Assembly: GCA_031285565.1 (NCBI GenBank)
Contig: JAITVY010000056.1
Span: 1 to 38,712 of the forward strand
Origin: Tannerella sp.
Lineage (GTDB): Bacteria; Bacteroidota; Bacteroidia; Bacteroidales; Tannerellaceae
Direction of reading: 5' to 3'
Length of the DNA: 38,712 nt
The notes beneath the pieces are model-generated. The model did no database searches, was not told where the DNA came from, and saw only the letters and a list, made by a program, of their open reading frames with translations. Of the stretch, positions 1 to 9,538 are shown piece after piece. The translations under genes and the position numbers were made by a program. Within the stretch, counting starts at the first letter, position 1. Each line of letters opens with the position of its first letter.

Positions 1-63
1 TATTCCTTTAAGATAGTGATTCCCAGAAGATTGAGCAAATATTTAATGCGTTTATTTTATTGA
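1..63 (+). CDS. possible 3' end of an upstream gene
   Basis: Frame 1 is open from the first base to a TGA at 61-63, giving about 20 residues rich in basic and aromatic amino acids (ending in RLFY). The other two forward frames stop within 20 bases. It could be the C-terminus of another glycan-assembly protein continuing the operon, but 20 codons are too few to identify it, and a chance open frame is quite possible. The following 177 bases (64-240) are AT-rich and show no clear TAnnTTTG promoter box. Confidence 0.3.
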   Translation, partial: YSFKIVIPRRLSKYLMRLFY

Positions 64-240
64 TAATTAATATTTTAACATAATAATCGGCGAGCAGTTT
101 CAACTACTGATTCGCATATTTTATATAAAGTCTATATAAGATTGAGAAAGATTTTCAAGCGGTAAATCTTTATTTGCGATGAAAATCCTGTTTCCAAAAT
201 AGTAATTTGCTGTCTTAACTTTTAGATGAATAATTAAAAT

Positions 241-1341
241 ATGCGCGCTATCGCTTTTTATTTGCCACAGTATCATCCTGTTCCTGAAAATGATGAATGG
301 TGGGGTAAAGGATTTACAGAATGGACAAATGTTGCAAAAGCAAAACCTCTATATAAGGGGCATTATCAACCGGACTTACCCGGAGAATTTGGATTCTATG
401 ATTTACGTATACCGGAAGTTCGGGAAAAACAGGCTGAACTGGCTCGTGAATGTGGAATTGAGGGTTTTATGTACTGGCATTATTGGTTTGCAGGAAAAAG
501 ACTGTTAGAACGTCCTTTCAAGGAAGTAGTGGAAACGAAAAAACCAGATTTCCCTTTTTGTCTAGGATGGGCTAATGAAACTTGGAGTGGTGTCTGGCAT
601 GGATCACCTGAACGAGTCTTAATCGAACAAACTTATCCTGGCATAGAAGATTATATATGTCATTTTTATACCATACTGGAAGCATTCAGGGATTCCCGTT
701 ACATTCAGATAGACGGGAAACCGGTTTTCTTTGTCTACCGGCCATTTCATATACCTGACTGTTCTTTATTTATTGATACCTGGAGGTCTTTAGCCCGGCA
801 AAATGGATTGGGGGATATTTATTTTATAGGATTTGCAGGAAAACCTGAGACGGATTATCAGAAACTAATGAATATAGGATTCGATGGAATTTATTCTCAA
901 CGTCTTGATTTTGCTCTAAACAGTATAGTTCGCAAAAGTATATCTCATAAGATCAGAAAGCGTTTGTTCTCGAAGCAGTTCCCGGTAAAATATACTGAGC
1001 AGGGAATATTTGAATATAAAGATGTTATTAAATATCTAACATCTTCTTTTGATAAGAAAAACAATGTATTTCCCATGCTGCTTCCAAACTGGGACAATTC
1101 TCCAAGAACCGGAAAAAGAAGTTTGATAATTGAAAACTCTACACCTGAACTTTTTAGAGAACATTTGAGGGATGTACTTGATGTCATACAGGAAAAAACA
1201 AAAGAGAATCGGATAATCTTTATTAAATCATGGAACGAATGGGCGGAAGGAAACTATCTGGAACCAAGTAGGAAACACGGACATCAATATTTGAATATAT
1301 TAAAAGAAGAATTTTCCAGGTTTCGAAGTACTTTTGGTTAG
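241..1341 (+). CDS. WbsX-type glycosyltransferase / GH99-like protein (copy 1)
   Basis: This 366-residue protein matches the WbsX family found in O-antigen and capsule loci. It opens with RAIAFYLPQYHP, followed by GFTEWTNV, KPLYKGHYQP, GIEGFMYWHYWF and PDFPFCLGWANE. Near the C-terminus is KSWNEWAEGNYLEP, an Asn-Glu signature shared with GH99-like TIM barrels. Family members are annotated as glycosyltransferases, though the fold resembles a glycoside hydrolase, so direct transferase activity is an inference. No signal peptide is seen, so it is probably cytoplasmic. A 156-base gap without a gene separates it from the next gene. A paralogue lies at 11838-12941. Start: first ATG of the frame, directly ahead of the conserved opening motif. 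Confidence 0.85.
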   Translation: MRAIAFYLPQYHPVPENDEWWGKGFTEWTNVAKAKPLYKGHYQPDLPGEFGFYDLRIPEVREKQAELARECGIEGFMYWHYWFAGKRLLERPFKEVVETKKPDFPFCLGWANETWSGVWHGSPERVLIEQTYPGIEDYICHFYTILEAFRDSRYIQIDGKPVFFVYRPFHIPDCSLFIDTWRSLARQNGLGDIYFIGFAGKPETDYQKLMNIGFDGIYSQRLDFALNSIVRKSISHKIRKRLFSKQFPVKYTEQGIFEYKDVIKYLTSSFDKKNNVFPMLLPNWDNSPRTGKRSLIIENSTPELFREHLRDVLDVIQEKTKENRIIFIKSWNEWAEGNYLEPSRKHGHQYLNILKEEFSRFRSTFG

Positions 1342-1497
1342 AGAATACACTTGAAAGTATATGAAAAACAGAATAATATACTTTTATTATTGATCAAATG
1401 TAATAAAGAAAATATTCGGAATTTTGTTTTAATAGTTTATGGCTCTGGAATAATAAGGCCTTAATGTAAACGGCTGATGAAAATGATTTGTTAATAT

Positions 1498-2472
1498 ATG
1501 GGCAGAAATTCAAAGGTGAATATAATTATTCCAGTTTATAATGCAGAACAATATCTTGCAAAATGCATTGAGAGCATACTTGCCCAAACATACAAAGATA
1601 TAAATATCATATTGGTTAATGATGGAAGTACAGATAATTGCGGCGAAATATGTGACCTCTATGCGCAAAAAGATTTACGTATATCTGTGATACATAAAGA
1701 AAATGGTGGTGTTACAAGTGCCAGGCGTGCAGGAAGCGAATATGCGAAAGGAGAATGGCTTTCTTTTGTCGATGCAGACGATACATTACCTCCCCGAGCT
1801 ATTGAGGGACTAATTAATGCCTCCGAAGGTGTTGATATTGTAAAAGGCAGTTGTCAATTGGTTGATGATGAAGGAAACAAAATTCCTATGTTAGTGAATA
1901 AAATAAGGATTTCAGGCTGTCAGTTTATTTTCAATACACTACATAATAAAATTAATTTTTTACCCTTATGGGGAGGAATATATAAACGGGAACTAATCGA
2001 TTCTTCTGTCTTTGATGTTTCGCCAGCAAAAATAATAACCGGAGAAGACCGATTAAATGTTATTAGAATCTGCGGAAAAACAGATTTGATACAATTAATA
2101 CCCGAAATCGTTTATGAATATATGCAACATAAAGAAAGTGTCTCCCATAAATTTGTGTGGACATATAATTATATTGTTGAATATGACGATTATTTAATGG
2201 AAATATTCAAGGAAAAGAATGTTATGGAGGTATATCACGAAGAATTACTTAAGTACCGTATTTCTGCACTAGTTCGCCTAATTGGATTGCCTACAATGAA
2301 AATGAGAAGTGAATATATAAGACGAATCAGGAAAGACCATAAAAACACGCCTAAAAGTATCGGACAACGCATTACTCTTTTTTTGGCTGAAATGCCTTAT
2401 TGGTTACGTAATCCTTTATTTCATTTGTATACAGGAATAGCTAAATATTACAGAAGCCGGAAAATCCGATAA
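1498..2472 (+). CDS. GT2 family glycosyltransferase
   Basis: A 324-residue GT-A fold enzyme that would transfer a sugar from a nucleotide donor onto a lipid-linked glycan at the cytoplasmic membrane. The N-terminus has VNIIIPVYNAEQYL, the nucleotide-binding NDGSTD (residues 41-46) and the metal-binding VDADD (91-95). A GEDR motif near residue 181 suits the catalytic-base region. The C-terminal third is basic and amphipathic, typical of membrane-associated GT2 enzymes of capsule loci. The stop directly abuts the ATG of the following GT4 gene, indicating translational coupling. Donor and acceptor cannot be read from sequence. Confidence 0.88.
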   Translation: MGRNSKVNIIIPVYNAEQYLAKCIESILAQTYKDINIILVNDGSTDNCGEICDLYAQKDLRISVIHKENGGVTSARRAGSEYAKGEWLSFVDADDTLPPRAIEGLINASEGVDIVKGSCQLVDDEGNKIPMLVNKIRISGCQFIFNTLHNKINFLPLWGGIYKRELIDSSVFDVSPAKIITGEDRLNVIRICGKTDLIQLIPEIVYEYMQHKESVSHKFVWTYNYIVEYDDYLMEIFKEKNVMEVYHEELLKYRISALVRLIGLPTMKMRSEYIRRIRKDHKNTPKSIGQRITLFLAEMPYWLRNPLFHLYTGIAKYYRSRKIR

Positions 2473-3687
2473 ATGAAAATTCTAATTACAGATATAGACC
2501 CAAGACCGGAATTTTTCGGAGGCATCAAGCGGGTTTCTTCTATTTTGGGTAATGAATGGAAACTGAATCATAGTGTTAGTTTTCTTAGTTTTTGCACAAG
2601 TTCTCTTCATTTTGAATCATTTGCATCTATACCTCAATATTTTCTGCCGGATTCAGAGCAGATGAATAGTAAAGAAAATCTTGAGTTTTTTAGTGAGTTT
2701 GTATCAAAATATTCGATAGATATAATACTGAACCAATTTGGTGGGGATGGCCCAATGTCTGATTTATGTATTAAGGTAAAACAGCGAACAAATGTGAAAC
2801 TTGTATCCGTTTTGCATTTTGCTGTAACTCATGAAGAAGATGTTGTAAAAAGCGCTTTCTTTGCACCATTAAAAATGCGATATCCATTTTCCGGGAAAGG
2901 AAGAATGAAGACGGTTGTCAATGAGATTCTTTTTTCTTTAAACTATCATTTACGGAATAAAAACCTGAAAAAAAAGCTGTTTAAAGATACTATAAAAGAA
3001 ATATACAATTCTTCTGATGCATTTGTTCTATTATCAGAAAGCCAAAAGGATATATTTTTGCAGTATATAGGTTCCGATAATTCGTCCAAACTATACGCCA
3101 TTAATAATCCTATATGCCTGGAGGAAGGGCAGATTCATGGAAATGAATTAAAAAGAAAACACATATTATGGTGTGGCCGGATTGAATATGGACAAAAAAG
3201 ATTAGACCGGATGATTGAAATCTGGAAAGAGATAGCATTTGAATATCCGGATTGGGAGTTAATGATCATTGGAGGAGGAAATATAGATTATTTTAAGAAT
3301 ATAATACAACATGAAAAAATTCCGAATGTTCACTTCACCGGATTTATAAATCCTGACGAAGTCTATTCAACCGGGAGTATTTTTTGTATGACTAGTTCTT
3401 CTGAAGGTTGGGGAATGGTGCTTGTCGAAGCGATGAAGCATGGATGTGTCCCTATAGCGTATGATAGTTTTACTGCCCTTGGTGATATAATACAAGAAGG
3501 GTATAACGGTTTCAAAATTCCTCCTTATAGGAAAGGCTTATTTATAAGACAATTAAAGACATTAATGGTAAATGAAAATTTGCGTAATCAGTTGTCAGTG
3601 AATGGCAGAAATTTCGTTAGACATTTTGATAAAAAAATAATTGCTGAACAATGGCTGGATTTGTTTAAACAGCTATTGTCATCATAA
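2473..3687 (+). CDS. GT4 family glycosyltransferase
   Basis: A 404-residue GT-B fold retaining transferase. The N-terminal acceptor domain has FFGGIKRVSSIL in place of the usual glycine loop. The C-terminal donor domain starts around residue 230 with ILWCGRIEYGQKRLDRMIEI. The E-x7-E signature is present at E311 and E319 in SSSEGWGMVLVEAMKHG. There is no transmembrane segment, so it should act on the inner face of the cytoplasmic membrane. The ATG follows the previous stop with no spacing, and the next gene starts 4 bases after its stop. Sugar specificity is not predictable. Confidence 0.88.
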   Translation: MKILITDIDPRPEFFGGIKRVSSILGNEWKLNHSVSFLSFCTSSLHFESFASIPQYFLPDSEQMNSKENLEFFSEFVSKYSIDIILNQFGGDGPMSDLCIKVKQRTNVKLVSVLHFAVTHEEDVVKSAFFAPLKMRYPFSGKGRMKTVVNEILFSLNYHLRNKNLKKKLFKDTIKEIYNSSDAFVLLSESQKDIFLQYIGSDNSSKLYAINNPICLEEGQIHGNELKRKHILWCGRIEYGQKRLDRMIEIWKEIAFEYPDWELMIIGGGNIDYFKNIIQHEKIPNVHFTGFINPDEVYSTGSIFCMTSSSEGWGMVLVEAMKHGCVPIAYDSFTALGDIIQEGYNGFKIPPYRKGLFIRQLKTLMVNENLRNQLSVNGRNFVRHFDKKIIAEQWLDLFKQLLSS

Positions 3688-3691
3688 AATA

Positions 3692-4639
3692 ATGATCATT
3701 TATACAATTATAATTCCTCATAAAAACATTCCGGTTCTGTTGCAAAGATGTTTAGATTCTATCCCGCGGCGGGACGATGTGCAAATCATCGTGGTGGATG
3801 ATAACAGCGATCTGACACAAGTGGATTTTGAGAACTTCCCGGGATTGCACGACCCTTATGTGGAAGTGATTTTTGATAAAAATGAAAACAGCCGTAAAGG
3901 AGCTGGGTATGCCAGAAATGTGGGATTGGAAAGAGTAGAAGGGAAGTGGATTATTTTTGCGGATGCAGATGATTTTTTTACTCCTGAATTTCCTGATCTT
4001 ATTAATGAATATAGGGATACCGATTATGATATCGTGTTTTTTATGACCCGAAGTGTTTACAGTGAAGACATAGACAGGATTACTAATAGAGATTATAATA
4101 ACATACGTATAAACAGCTTTCTTAAAAAGCCGTCGTTAATGACCGAAAAGCAAATTAGATATGGGATTTGCGAGCCTTGGGGTAAGATGATACGAGCTTC
4201 TTTGATTATTGATAATAACATCAGGTTTGAAGAATCGTCTGTAGCCAACGATTTTCGGTTTTCCTTAGAGATTGGCCATGTGGCCAAGACAATCTGTGCT
4301 GAAAAAGAACCTTTATACATAGTCACTCACAGAGATAATTCCTTGAGTTCACAAGATCTATCCTACCAGATTATTAGAGCTCGAATGCATATATTTAACC
4401 GGGCACAGACTTTTTTTAAGCAAAACAACCTGCCTGTCACACGCCAGCATTTTAGCTATACTATGATGTGGCTTTTGCGAAAAAAAACTGTTTGGTTTTT
4501 CCGGATCTGTGGGACGTTGATAAAAGAAGATAAGAAGAATGTACTCAATATCATCGATTCTTTCCGTATTATTCCAAAAATGGTAAAAGAGAAATTAAAC
4601 GTAAAGAATCATATTCCCGATTCAGAAAAGAAAAAATGA
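3692..4639 (+). CDS. GT2 family glycosyltransferase
   Basis: A 315-residue GT-A transferase beginning MIIYTIIIPHKN, with VVDDNSD (34-40), an AGYARNVGL loop (71-79) and ADADD (90-94) as metal-binding motif. The frame opens earlier, at 3641, but that would overlap the preceding GT4 gene by 47 bases and add 17 residues unlike the family, so the ATG 4 bases after the upstream stop is chosen. Its 3' end overlaps the next gene in an ATGA arrangement. Early codons (for example around 3765-3790) are visibly more GC-rich than the flanking genes. Confidence 0.86.
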   Translation: MIIYTIIIPHKNIPVLLQRCLDSIPRRDDVQIIVVDDNSDLTQVDFENFPGLHDPYVEVIFDKNENSRKGAGYARNVGLERVEGKWIIFADADDFFTPEFPDLINEYRDTDYDIVFFMTRSVYSEDIDRITNRDYNNIRINSFLKKPSLMTEKQIRYGICEPWGKMIRASLIIDNNIRFEESSVANDFRFSLEIGHVAKTICAEKEPLYIVTHRDNSLSSQDLSYQIIRARMHIFNRAQTFFKQNNLPVTRQHFSYTMMWLLRKKTVWFFRICGTLIKEDKKNVLNIIDSFRIIPKMVKEKLNVKNHIPDSEKKK

Positions 4640-6543
4640 AGTTAGCCTCTTTCGACATATTTGATACCACGTTGATCCGCAAATGTGGAAAGCCGGAAAC
4701 TATTTTTTATTTGCTGGGGATGCAGTTGTTTGCAGAGAACGAAGAGAAAGCTAATGCATTTATTACCTGGCGAAAACAAGCGGAACATGAGGCTTGCAAA
4801 AAAAAGAATACCCTGAATATCCAAATTGGGCAGATTTATGAAAATTTCGAGGAAAAAAGTTTCTATATCAATAAAGACGATGCGTTTTTGTTAGAAAAAA
4901 AAATAGAGCAGGAAAATCTTATAGTAAATCCTTCAATAAAGAAACTGATAGAACAGAAACGAAGAGATGGTTATATTATTTGTTTTATCTCGGATACGTA
5001 TCTTGATTCAGCTTTCTTGAGAGAAATATTGACATTCTATAATATTATTAAAGAACAAGAAGAAATATATGTTTCTTGCGAATGGAAAAAGCGAAAATCA
5101 ACAGGAGAATTGTTTGAGGTTGTAAAAGAAAAATATAATCCTAACAAATGGGAACACTATGGGGATAATAAGAACAGCGATTATAAACGTCCGCAAAAAT
5201 TCGGGATAAAATCTCATTTAATAAATACGGAATATACCGAAGCCGAAAAGTATATTGAGAATAAATATAAATACCATCGTTTTTACAATAGTATATCCCT
5301 TTTTATTGGTATCCAAAGAGCAACAAGAATTGTAATGGGCAACGATAGCTTTGCGGAAATAGGAGCCGATTTTGTGGCTCCTACCTATATTGCTTATGTC
5401 ACTCATATACTCAAACAAGCTAAAGGACGAGGTATTAAACGACTCTATTTTCTCAACAGAGATGGATATATATTATTGAAAATAGCAGAAATGCTTCAAT
5501 CAGACTATTTGGACATTGAGATGAAGTATCTTTTCATTTCCAGAAAAGCCATAGCAGCAGCATCTTTAACCCAAGTTGAACCATACCTGTTAATTGAAAC
5601 TCTTAATCCACAAACACTTATTGGGAAGAAAGTAAATGATTTGCTAAGCTGTTTGCAATTAAATCCAAATAACTTAGCCGAAAAGGGAATAACATTCTTT
5701 TATAATCGAATAACAAATACAGATGAGGCTAACGACTTTATAAACAAATTGTTTTATAATCCTATAACTTCGGAATGGGAAAAGAAAATCAAGCAAGACA
5801 GAGAACTCATCAAATGCTATCTTAAACAAGAAGGAGTTACCGATGGAGAAAAATCTGCAATGGTAGATTTAGGATGGTATGGTTCGACGCGTCTTATGCT
5901 CAACCGGATTTTGAAACATTATGGATATTCATCAATTCCGTTTTTTTATTTTGCAACAACAGATAATGTGCTTTCATTAAAATATGGAGCTTATTTTACC
6001 TATATGCCCTATCGTCTTATAAAAAAAAACGGATTGATGCACACAATGGAGCATTACTGTTCTGCATCTCCGCATAATTCGGTAAAATCATTTAAGAAAG
6101 AAGATAATCGAATTATACCAATTGAAGAACATCTAGAAATAACACAGGATTATCTACAAATAATTGAGGGAAATATAAATGCCGCTAAACAAATCTTGTC
6201 TTTTATGAATGGTATTAAACTTGATGATATTCTGGATTTAATTCAAACCGACTATTGGATATTGATGAAAGAACAAAATATAAAAATGAACCTTGAAGCA
6301 TTTAAGGCTGTAGGAAATATATCGGCAAATCCAAATAAAAAAGAATTTTTCGTTAAGAAAATGAGCTTTACAGAAATTATGCGATATGCTTTAGAGGGAA
6401 AACGCATAACAGAATTTGATAGAGCCAGTGTTTCATTAACTTGCAATTTATATTGGAGAAAAAAAATATTTACTTTGCATGACTACTCCCACAAATTGAG
6501 ACAGTTTGCCTATTTGAAATACATGACTTATAAACAAAAATAA
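4636..6543 (+). CDS. COG5610-type HAD-like protein of polysaccharide loci
   Basis: A 635-residue protein whose first 200 residues form a HAD phosphatase-like domain: motif I SFDIFDTTL (D7, D10), motif II FISDTYL (S119), a basic motif III near KKRKSTGELF, and motif IV HYGDNKNSDYKRP (D177, D182). The long C-terminal part has YFLNRDGYILL and MVDLGWYGSTRLML, patterns I associate with COG5610 proteins, which often sit among glycosyltransferases. With all acidic motifs kept, hydrolysis or transfer of a phosphoryl group is plausible; the substrate is unknown. It overlaps the upstream gene by 4 bases, and the next gene starts 2 bases after its stop. Runs of nine A occur inside the gene near 4895 and 6021. 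Confidence 0.75.
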   Translation: MKLASFDIFDTTLIRKCGKPETIFYLLGMQLFAENEEKANAFITWRKQAEHEACKKKNTLNIQIGQIYENFEEKSFYINKDDAFLLEKKIEQENLIVNPSIKKLIEQKRRDGYIICFISDTYLDSAFLREILTFYNIIKEQEEIYVSCEWKKRKSTGELFEVVKEKYNPNKWEHYGDNKNSDYKRPQKFGIKSHLINTEYTEAEKYIENKYKYHRFYNSISLFIGIQRATRIVMGNDSFAEIGADFVAPTYIAYVTHILKQAKGRGIKRLYFLNRDGYILLKIAEMLQSDYLDIEMKYLFISRKAIAAASLTQVEPYLLIETLNPQTLIGKKVNDLLSCLQLNPNNLAEKGITFFYNRITNTDEANDFINKLFYNPITSEWEKKIKQDRELIKCYLKQEGVTDGEKSAMVDLGWYGSTRLMLNRILKHYGYSSIPFFYFATTDNVLSLKYGAYFTYMPYRLIKKNGLMHTMEHYCSASPHNSVKSFKKEDNRIIPIEEHLEITQDYLQIIEGNINAAKQILSFMNGIKLDDILDLIQTDYWILMKEQNIKMNLEAFKAVGNISANPNKKEFFVKKMSFTEIMRYALEGKRITEFDRASVSLTCNLYWRKKIFTLHDYSHKLRQFAYLKYMTYKQK

Positions 6544-6545
6544 GA

Positions 6546-7403
6546 ATGATAGGAATTGTTATTTTAAACTATAACTCTGTTTCCGATTGTTCCAAATGTG
6601 TTTCATCTCTCAAACGACAGAAAGATATTCTATATGAAATAATTATTGTGGATAATTGTTCCAATCCGGAAGATGTTGAGCAGCTACGTTTACTTTGTCA
6701 AATTGAAAAATGCACTTTGTTAGAAAGTAAGGAAAATAGGGGCTATAATGCTGGTAATAATTTAGGTCTTTGTTATGCAGCTTCCAAAGGTTATGAATTT
6801 GTTCTTATTGCAAATCCCGATATGGAATTTCCACAGATTAATTACCTGGCAGCTCTTGTAAAGAAAATAGAAACAAATGAAAGTATTGCTATAACAAGTA
6901 GTGATATCATAACAAAAGAAGGTATACATCAAAACCCTATGAAACCGGATGGAAACTGGCGTAGTAGTTTTAATTGGGTGAAAGATATATTCAAAAAGCA
7001 AAAAACGGATATTTCATCTTTTGTAGACGATTACTCTAATAGCCATTATTGCGAAAAGGTAAGTGGTTGTTGCTTTTTAATAAGAGTATCTTTTTTTAAA
7101 AGTATAAATTTTTTTGATGAATATCCGTTTTTGTATTGCGAAGAAGCTATTCTTGCCCGTCAGGTAGAATTTGCAAATAAGAAAATGTATTATAATGCAG
7201 ATATTCAAGCTGTACATTGTCATGTTTCGTCAACTAAAGAAGACATGATACAACGATTCAAACATTGGAAACGGTCGCGTATATATTACTATAAACAATA
7301 TAGCAAGGATTCATATATAGGGAATTTAATTGCAATACTTTCTGTTCATTTATATGTAGGAATGATTTTTTTATATACAAAATTTGATAAAGTAAGGCAC
7401 TGA
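6546..7403 (+). CDS. GT2 glycosyltransferase, rhamnosyltransferase-like (COG1216 type)
   Basis: A 285-residue GT-A enzyme of the COG1216 kind. It opens with IGIVILNYNS, then VDNCS (36-39 region), NRGYNAGNN (64-72) and LIANPDMEF. The NPD triplet (90-92) replaces a classical DxD, as in many rhamnosyltransferases and galactofuranosyltransferases. A later YCEEAILARQ segment fits the catalytic acidic motif (usually DED/DEE in the family). The C-terminus carries a hydrophobic stretch (LIAILSVHLYVGMIFLY) that may anchor it to the membrane. Rhamnose as donor is only a family-level suggestion. The DNA is markedly AT-rich. Confidence 0.82.
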   Translation: MIGIVILNYNSVSDCSKCVSSLKRQKDILYEIIIVDNCSNPEDVEQLRLLCQIEKCTLLESKENRGYNAGNNLGLCYAASKGYEFVLIANPDMEFPQINYLAALVKKIETNESIAITSSDIITKEGIHQNPMKPDGNWRSSFNWVKDIFKKQKTDISSFVDDYSNSHYCEKVSGCCFLIRVSFFKSINFFDEYPFLYCEEAILARQVEFANKKMYYNADIQAVHCHVSSTKEDMIQRFKHWKRSRIYYYKQYSKDSYIGNLIAILSVHLYVGMIFLYTKFDKVRH

Positions 7404-7411
7404 TAAACGAC

Positions 7412-8605
7412 ATGAAGCATTTGTCTTTAGGAAAATTATTTTCTTCTAAATATCTGGCAACATTTTATTTAATATTAATGTGTGTACAGATTGTCTTTAT
7501 TGAGGGATATGCTATTAGTCCTGTGAAAGTTGCGGCAATGGCTTTAGCTCCATTCATATGTATAATAAAAGTTCCTTATCTTACAAGGGCTTTAATTGTG
7601 GGATTAATATATCTTTTCATTATATTCTTTTGTGCAATGACCAAACTTTATGTGCGGTTTTCAACTATAGGTTATCTGGCAATGTTTGTTTTTACTTTCA
7701 TTTTTTTTTATAATCTCATATATACTGGAGCATTTACAATAGATTATTTTATTAAATTACTCAGATATTTGATTTTAGGATATTTTATTTGTTTAGTTCT
7801 TCAACAATTGTCTATATTAGTTGGTATTCGCTATTTTCCCATTATTAATTTGACTAATCAATTTTTTTTATCGATTGCAAAACTTCCTTCCTTGTCTATA
7901 GAACCTTCCCATACGGCAAGGATTTTGTGTGTTTCTTTCTACATCTATTTAAAATGCAATGAGTTTAAAAATGGAGCAGCTATTCCTTTTAAGCAATTAT
8001 TAAAAGGAGAACACAAATGGGTTACTATAGGCTTTTTATGGGTAATGCTAACAATGGGTAGTGGGACGGCATTTATCGGTTTAATCATTTTGAGTCTTTA
8101 TTTTATCAGAAAAGAATATCTTGTTTATATTGTTCCATTATTTATTATTCTTTATATTTCAATGCCTTATATGGGCTTGACTCAATTGGATAGAGCCATA
8201 AATGTACTTTCTGCCACAATGGAAAGGGATAATGAGGTCATAGCGAAAGCTGATGGAAGCGCTTCTGTGCGGATTATACCCATTTTAAATACTATTAATA
8301 ACCTTGATCTGACAAAATCAGAAACATGGTTTGGGTATGGAACTGATTATGGAGTACAAAATAAGGCTGAAAGAATGATCGCTGAAATTACTGATTATGG
8401 CTTATTTGCCTATATTGGCGGACTCATATTAGTATTTTCATGTAGTATTCGTTTTTGGTCACTTGGTACTCTTATGTACTTTACAGGTATCGGAGGTGGT
8501 ACGGCAAACATTGCTTATCAGTGGGGAATTTTGATGTTGTTTATTTGTATGAGATATTTCTATGATAATCGTTGGATAAATAGGCAAAAAGATGTGTCTG
8601 GTTGA
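7412..8605 (+). CDS. Wzy-like O-antigen/capsule polymerase (integral membrane)
   Basis: A 397-residue polytopic membrane protein with about ten hydrophobic segments, and a larger loop near residues 265-320 (between the ISMPYMGL helix and the AYIGGLILV helix) containing RDNEVIAKADGSASVR. It is the only polytopic protein among the glycosyltransferases apart from the acyltransferase, which fits a Wzy-type polymerase joining lipid-linked repeat units in the periplasm. Wzy proteins share little sequence, so the call rests on topology and context. An O-antigen ligase-like function is the alternative; a flippase is less likely because of the length. A run of nine T at 7711-7719 lies in the coding region. 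Confidence 0.7.
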   Translation: MKHLSLGKLFSSKYLATFYLILMCVQIVFIEGYAISPVKVAAMALAPFICIIKVPYLTRALIVGLIYLFIIFFCAMTKLYVRFSTIGYLAMFVFTFIFFYNLIYTGAFTIDYFIKLLRYLILGYFICLVLQQLSILVGIRYFPIINLTNQFFLSIAKLPSLSIEPSHTARILCVSFYIYLKCNEFKNGAAIPFKQLLKGEHKWVTIGFLWVMLTMGSGTAFIGLIILSLYFIRKEYLVYIVPLFIILYISMPYMGLTQLDRAINVLSATMERDNEVIAKADGSASVRIIPILNTINNLDLTKSETWFGYGTDYGVQNKAERMIAEITDYGLFAYIGGLILVFSCSIRFWSLGTLMYFTGIGGGTANIAYQWGILMLFICMRYFYDNRWINRQKDVSG

Positions 8606-9530
8606 TTTTTTTGACAAATACAGATATTGGAGAATAAATAGGAATAGAATTTTACAAAAAATATATTTCTATCAGATTGTAAATAGGGCGATTGATATCA
8701 TAGCTAATATTATTTTACCTATTTACTTTTATCTTACACGTTCTAATCCTCAATATGCCCTTTCCAGAAATATAGAAAGCGATAGAAAAATGATTATAGT
8801 TTCTCTAACATCTTTTCCCCTTAGATTACCTAAGGTATGGTTGGTAGTTGAATGTTTATTACGTCAAACAGTACGGCCTGATCGGATAATATTATATTTA
8901 ACGAAGGAACAAGTTGGCACAAAAAGCAACTTGCCGAAATCTTTAAAATCTTTATGTTCTAGGGGTTTAGAAATTGTTCTGTGCGATGATAATATACGTG
9001 CTCATACAAAATATTACTATGCATTTCTTTCTCATCCTGAAGATATTATAATTACTGTAGATGATGATTTGTTCTATCGAACAAATTTAATAGAAAGTAT
9101 GCTTAACGCCCATAAACAATACCCAACAGCAATCATTGCGAATTGGGTGAAAGAGATATTGCCTACAACATCTTTGTATTCGGAATGGCCTGATGTGTTA
9201 CAAAGTAAATATGCAAATAATTTTCTCTTCTTGGGTGTCGGAGGTGTGTTATATCCTCCTCATTGTATGTATGAAGATGTTTTAAATATAAAGCTAATTA
9301 AAGAATTAAGTTTTACTGCAGATGATGTATGGCTTTCGGGTATGGCTTTGTTAAAGCAAACACCCGTTTTTTTTACTCAATATAAACATAACCACTTGCC
9401 TGTTTTCATCCATAATAATAAGACACTTATATCTGTTAATCGAATGCAAAATCAAGTTCAGGTTGATAATATAAATTCGTATTATAAAAAAGAAATAGGG
9501 ATAGAACCCTTTAAGGATATATTTCATTAA
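8592..9530 (+). CDS. putative GT-A glycosyltransferase
   Basis: A 312-residue protein with a hydrophobic N-terminal stretch (about residues 22-50) and a GT-A-like core from about residue 67: MIIVSLTSFPLRLP, QTVRPDRIILYLT, AHTKYYYAFL and the acidic IITVDDDLFY (VDDD at 156-159), followed by DDVWLSGMALL. The VDDD and DDVW pair fits metal binding and catalytic base in small polysaccharide-locus transferases outside mainstream GT2. The ATG overlaps the end of the polymerase gene by 14 bases; M67 is an alternative start but would remove the conserved-looking basic N-terminus. Sugar donor unknown. Confidence 0.72.
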   Translation: MCLVDFFDKYRYWRINRNRILQKIYFYQIVNRAIDIIANIILPIYFYLTRSNPQYALSRNIESDRKMIIVSLTSFPLRLPKVWLVVECLLRQTVRPDRIILYLTKEQVGTKSNLPKSLKSLCSRGLEIVLCDDNIRAHTKYYYAFLSHPEDIIITVDDDLFYRTNLIESMLNAHKQYPTAIIANWVKEILPTTSLYSEWPDVLQSKYANNFLFLGVGGVLYPPHCMYEDVLNIKLIKELSFTADDVWLSGMALLKQTPVFFTQYKHNHLPVFIHNNKTLISVNRMQNQVQVDNINSYYKKEIGIEPFKDIFH

Positions 9531-9538
9531 TATAGACG

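Noticed and set aside
7711..7719. Run of nine T in the polymerase gene (and nine-A runs near 4895 and 6021) as phase-variation slippage sites
   Set aside because: The genes are intact, and such runs are expected in DNA this AT-rich; nothing else points to switching.
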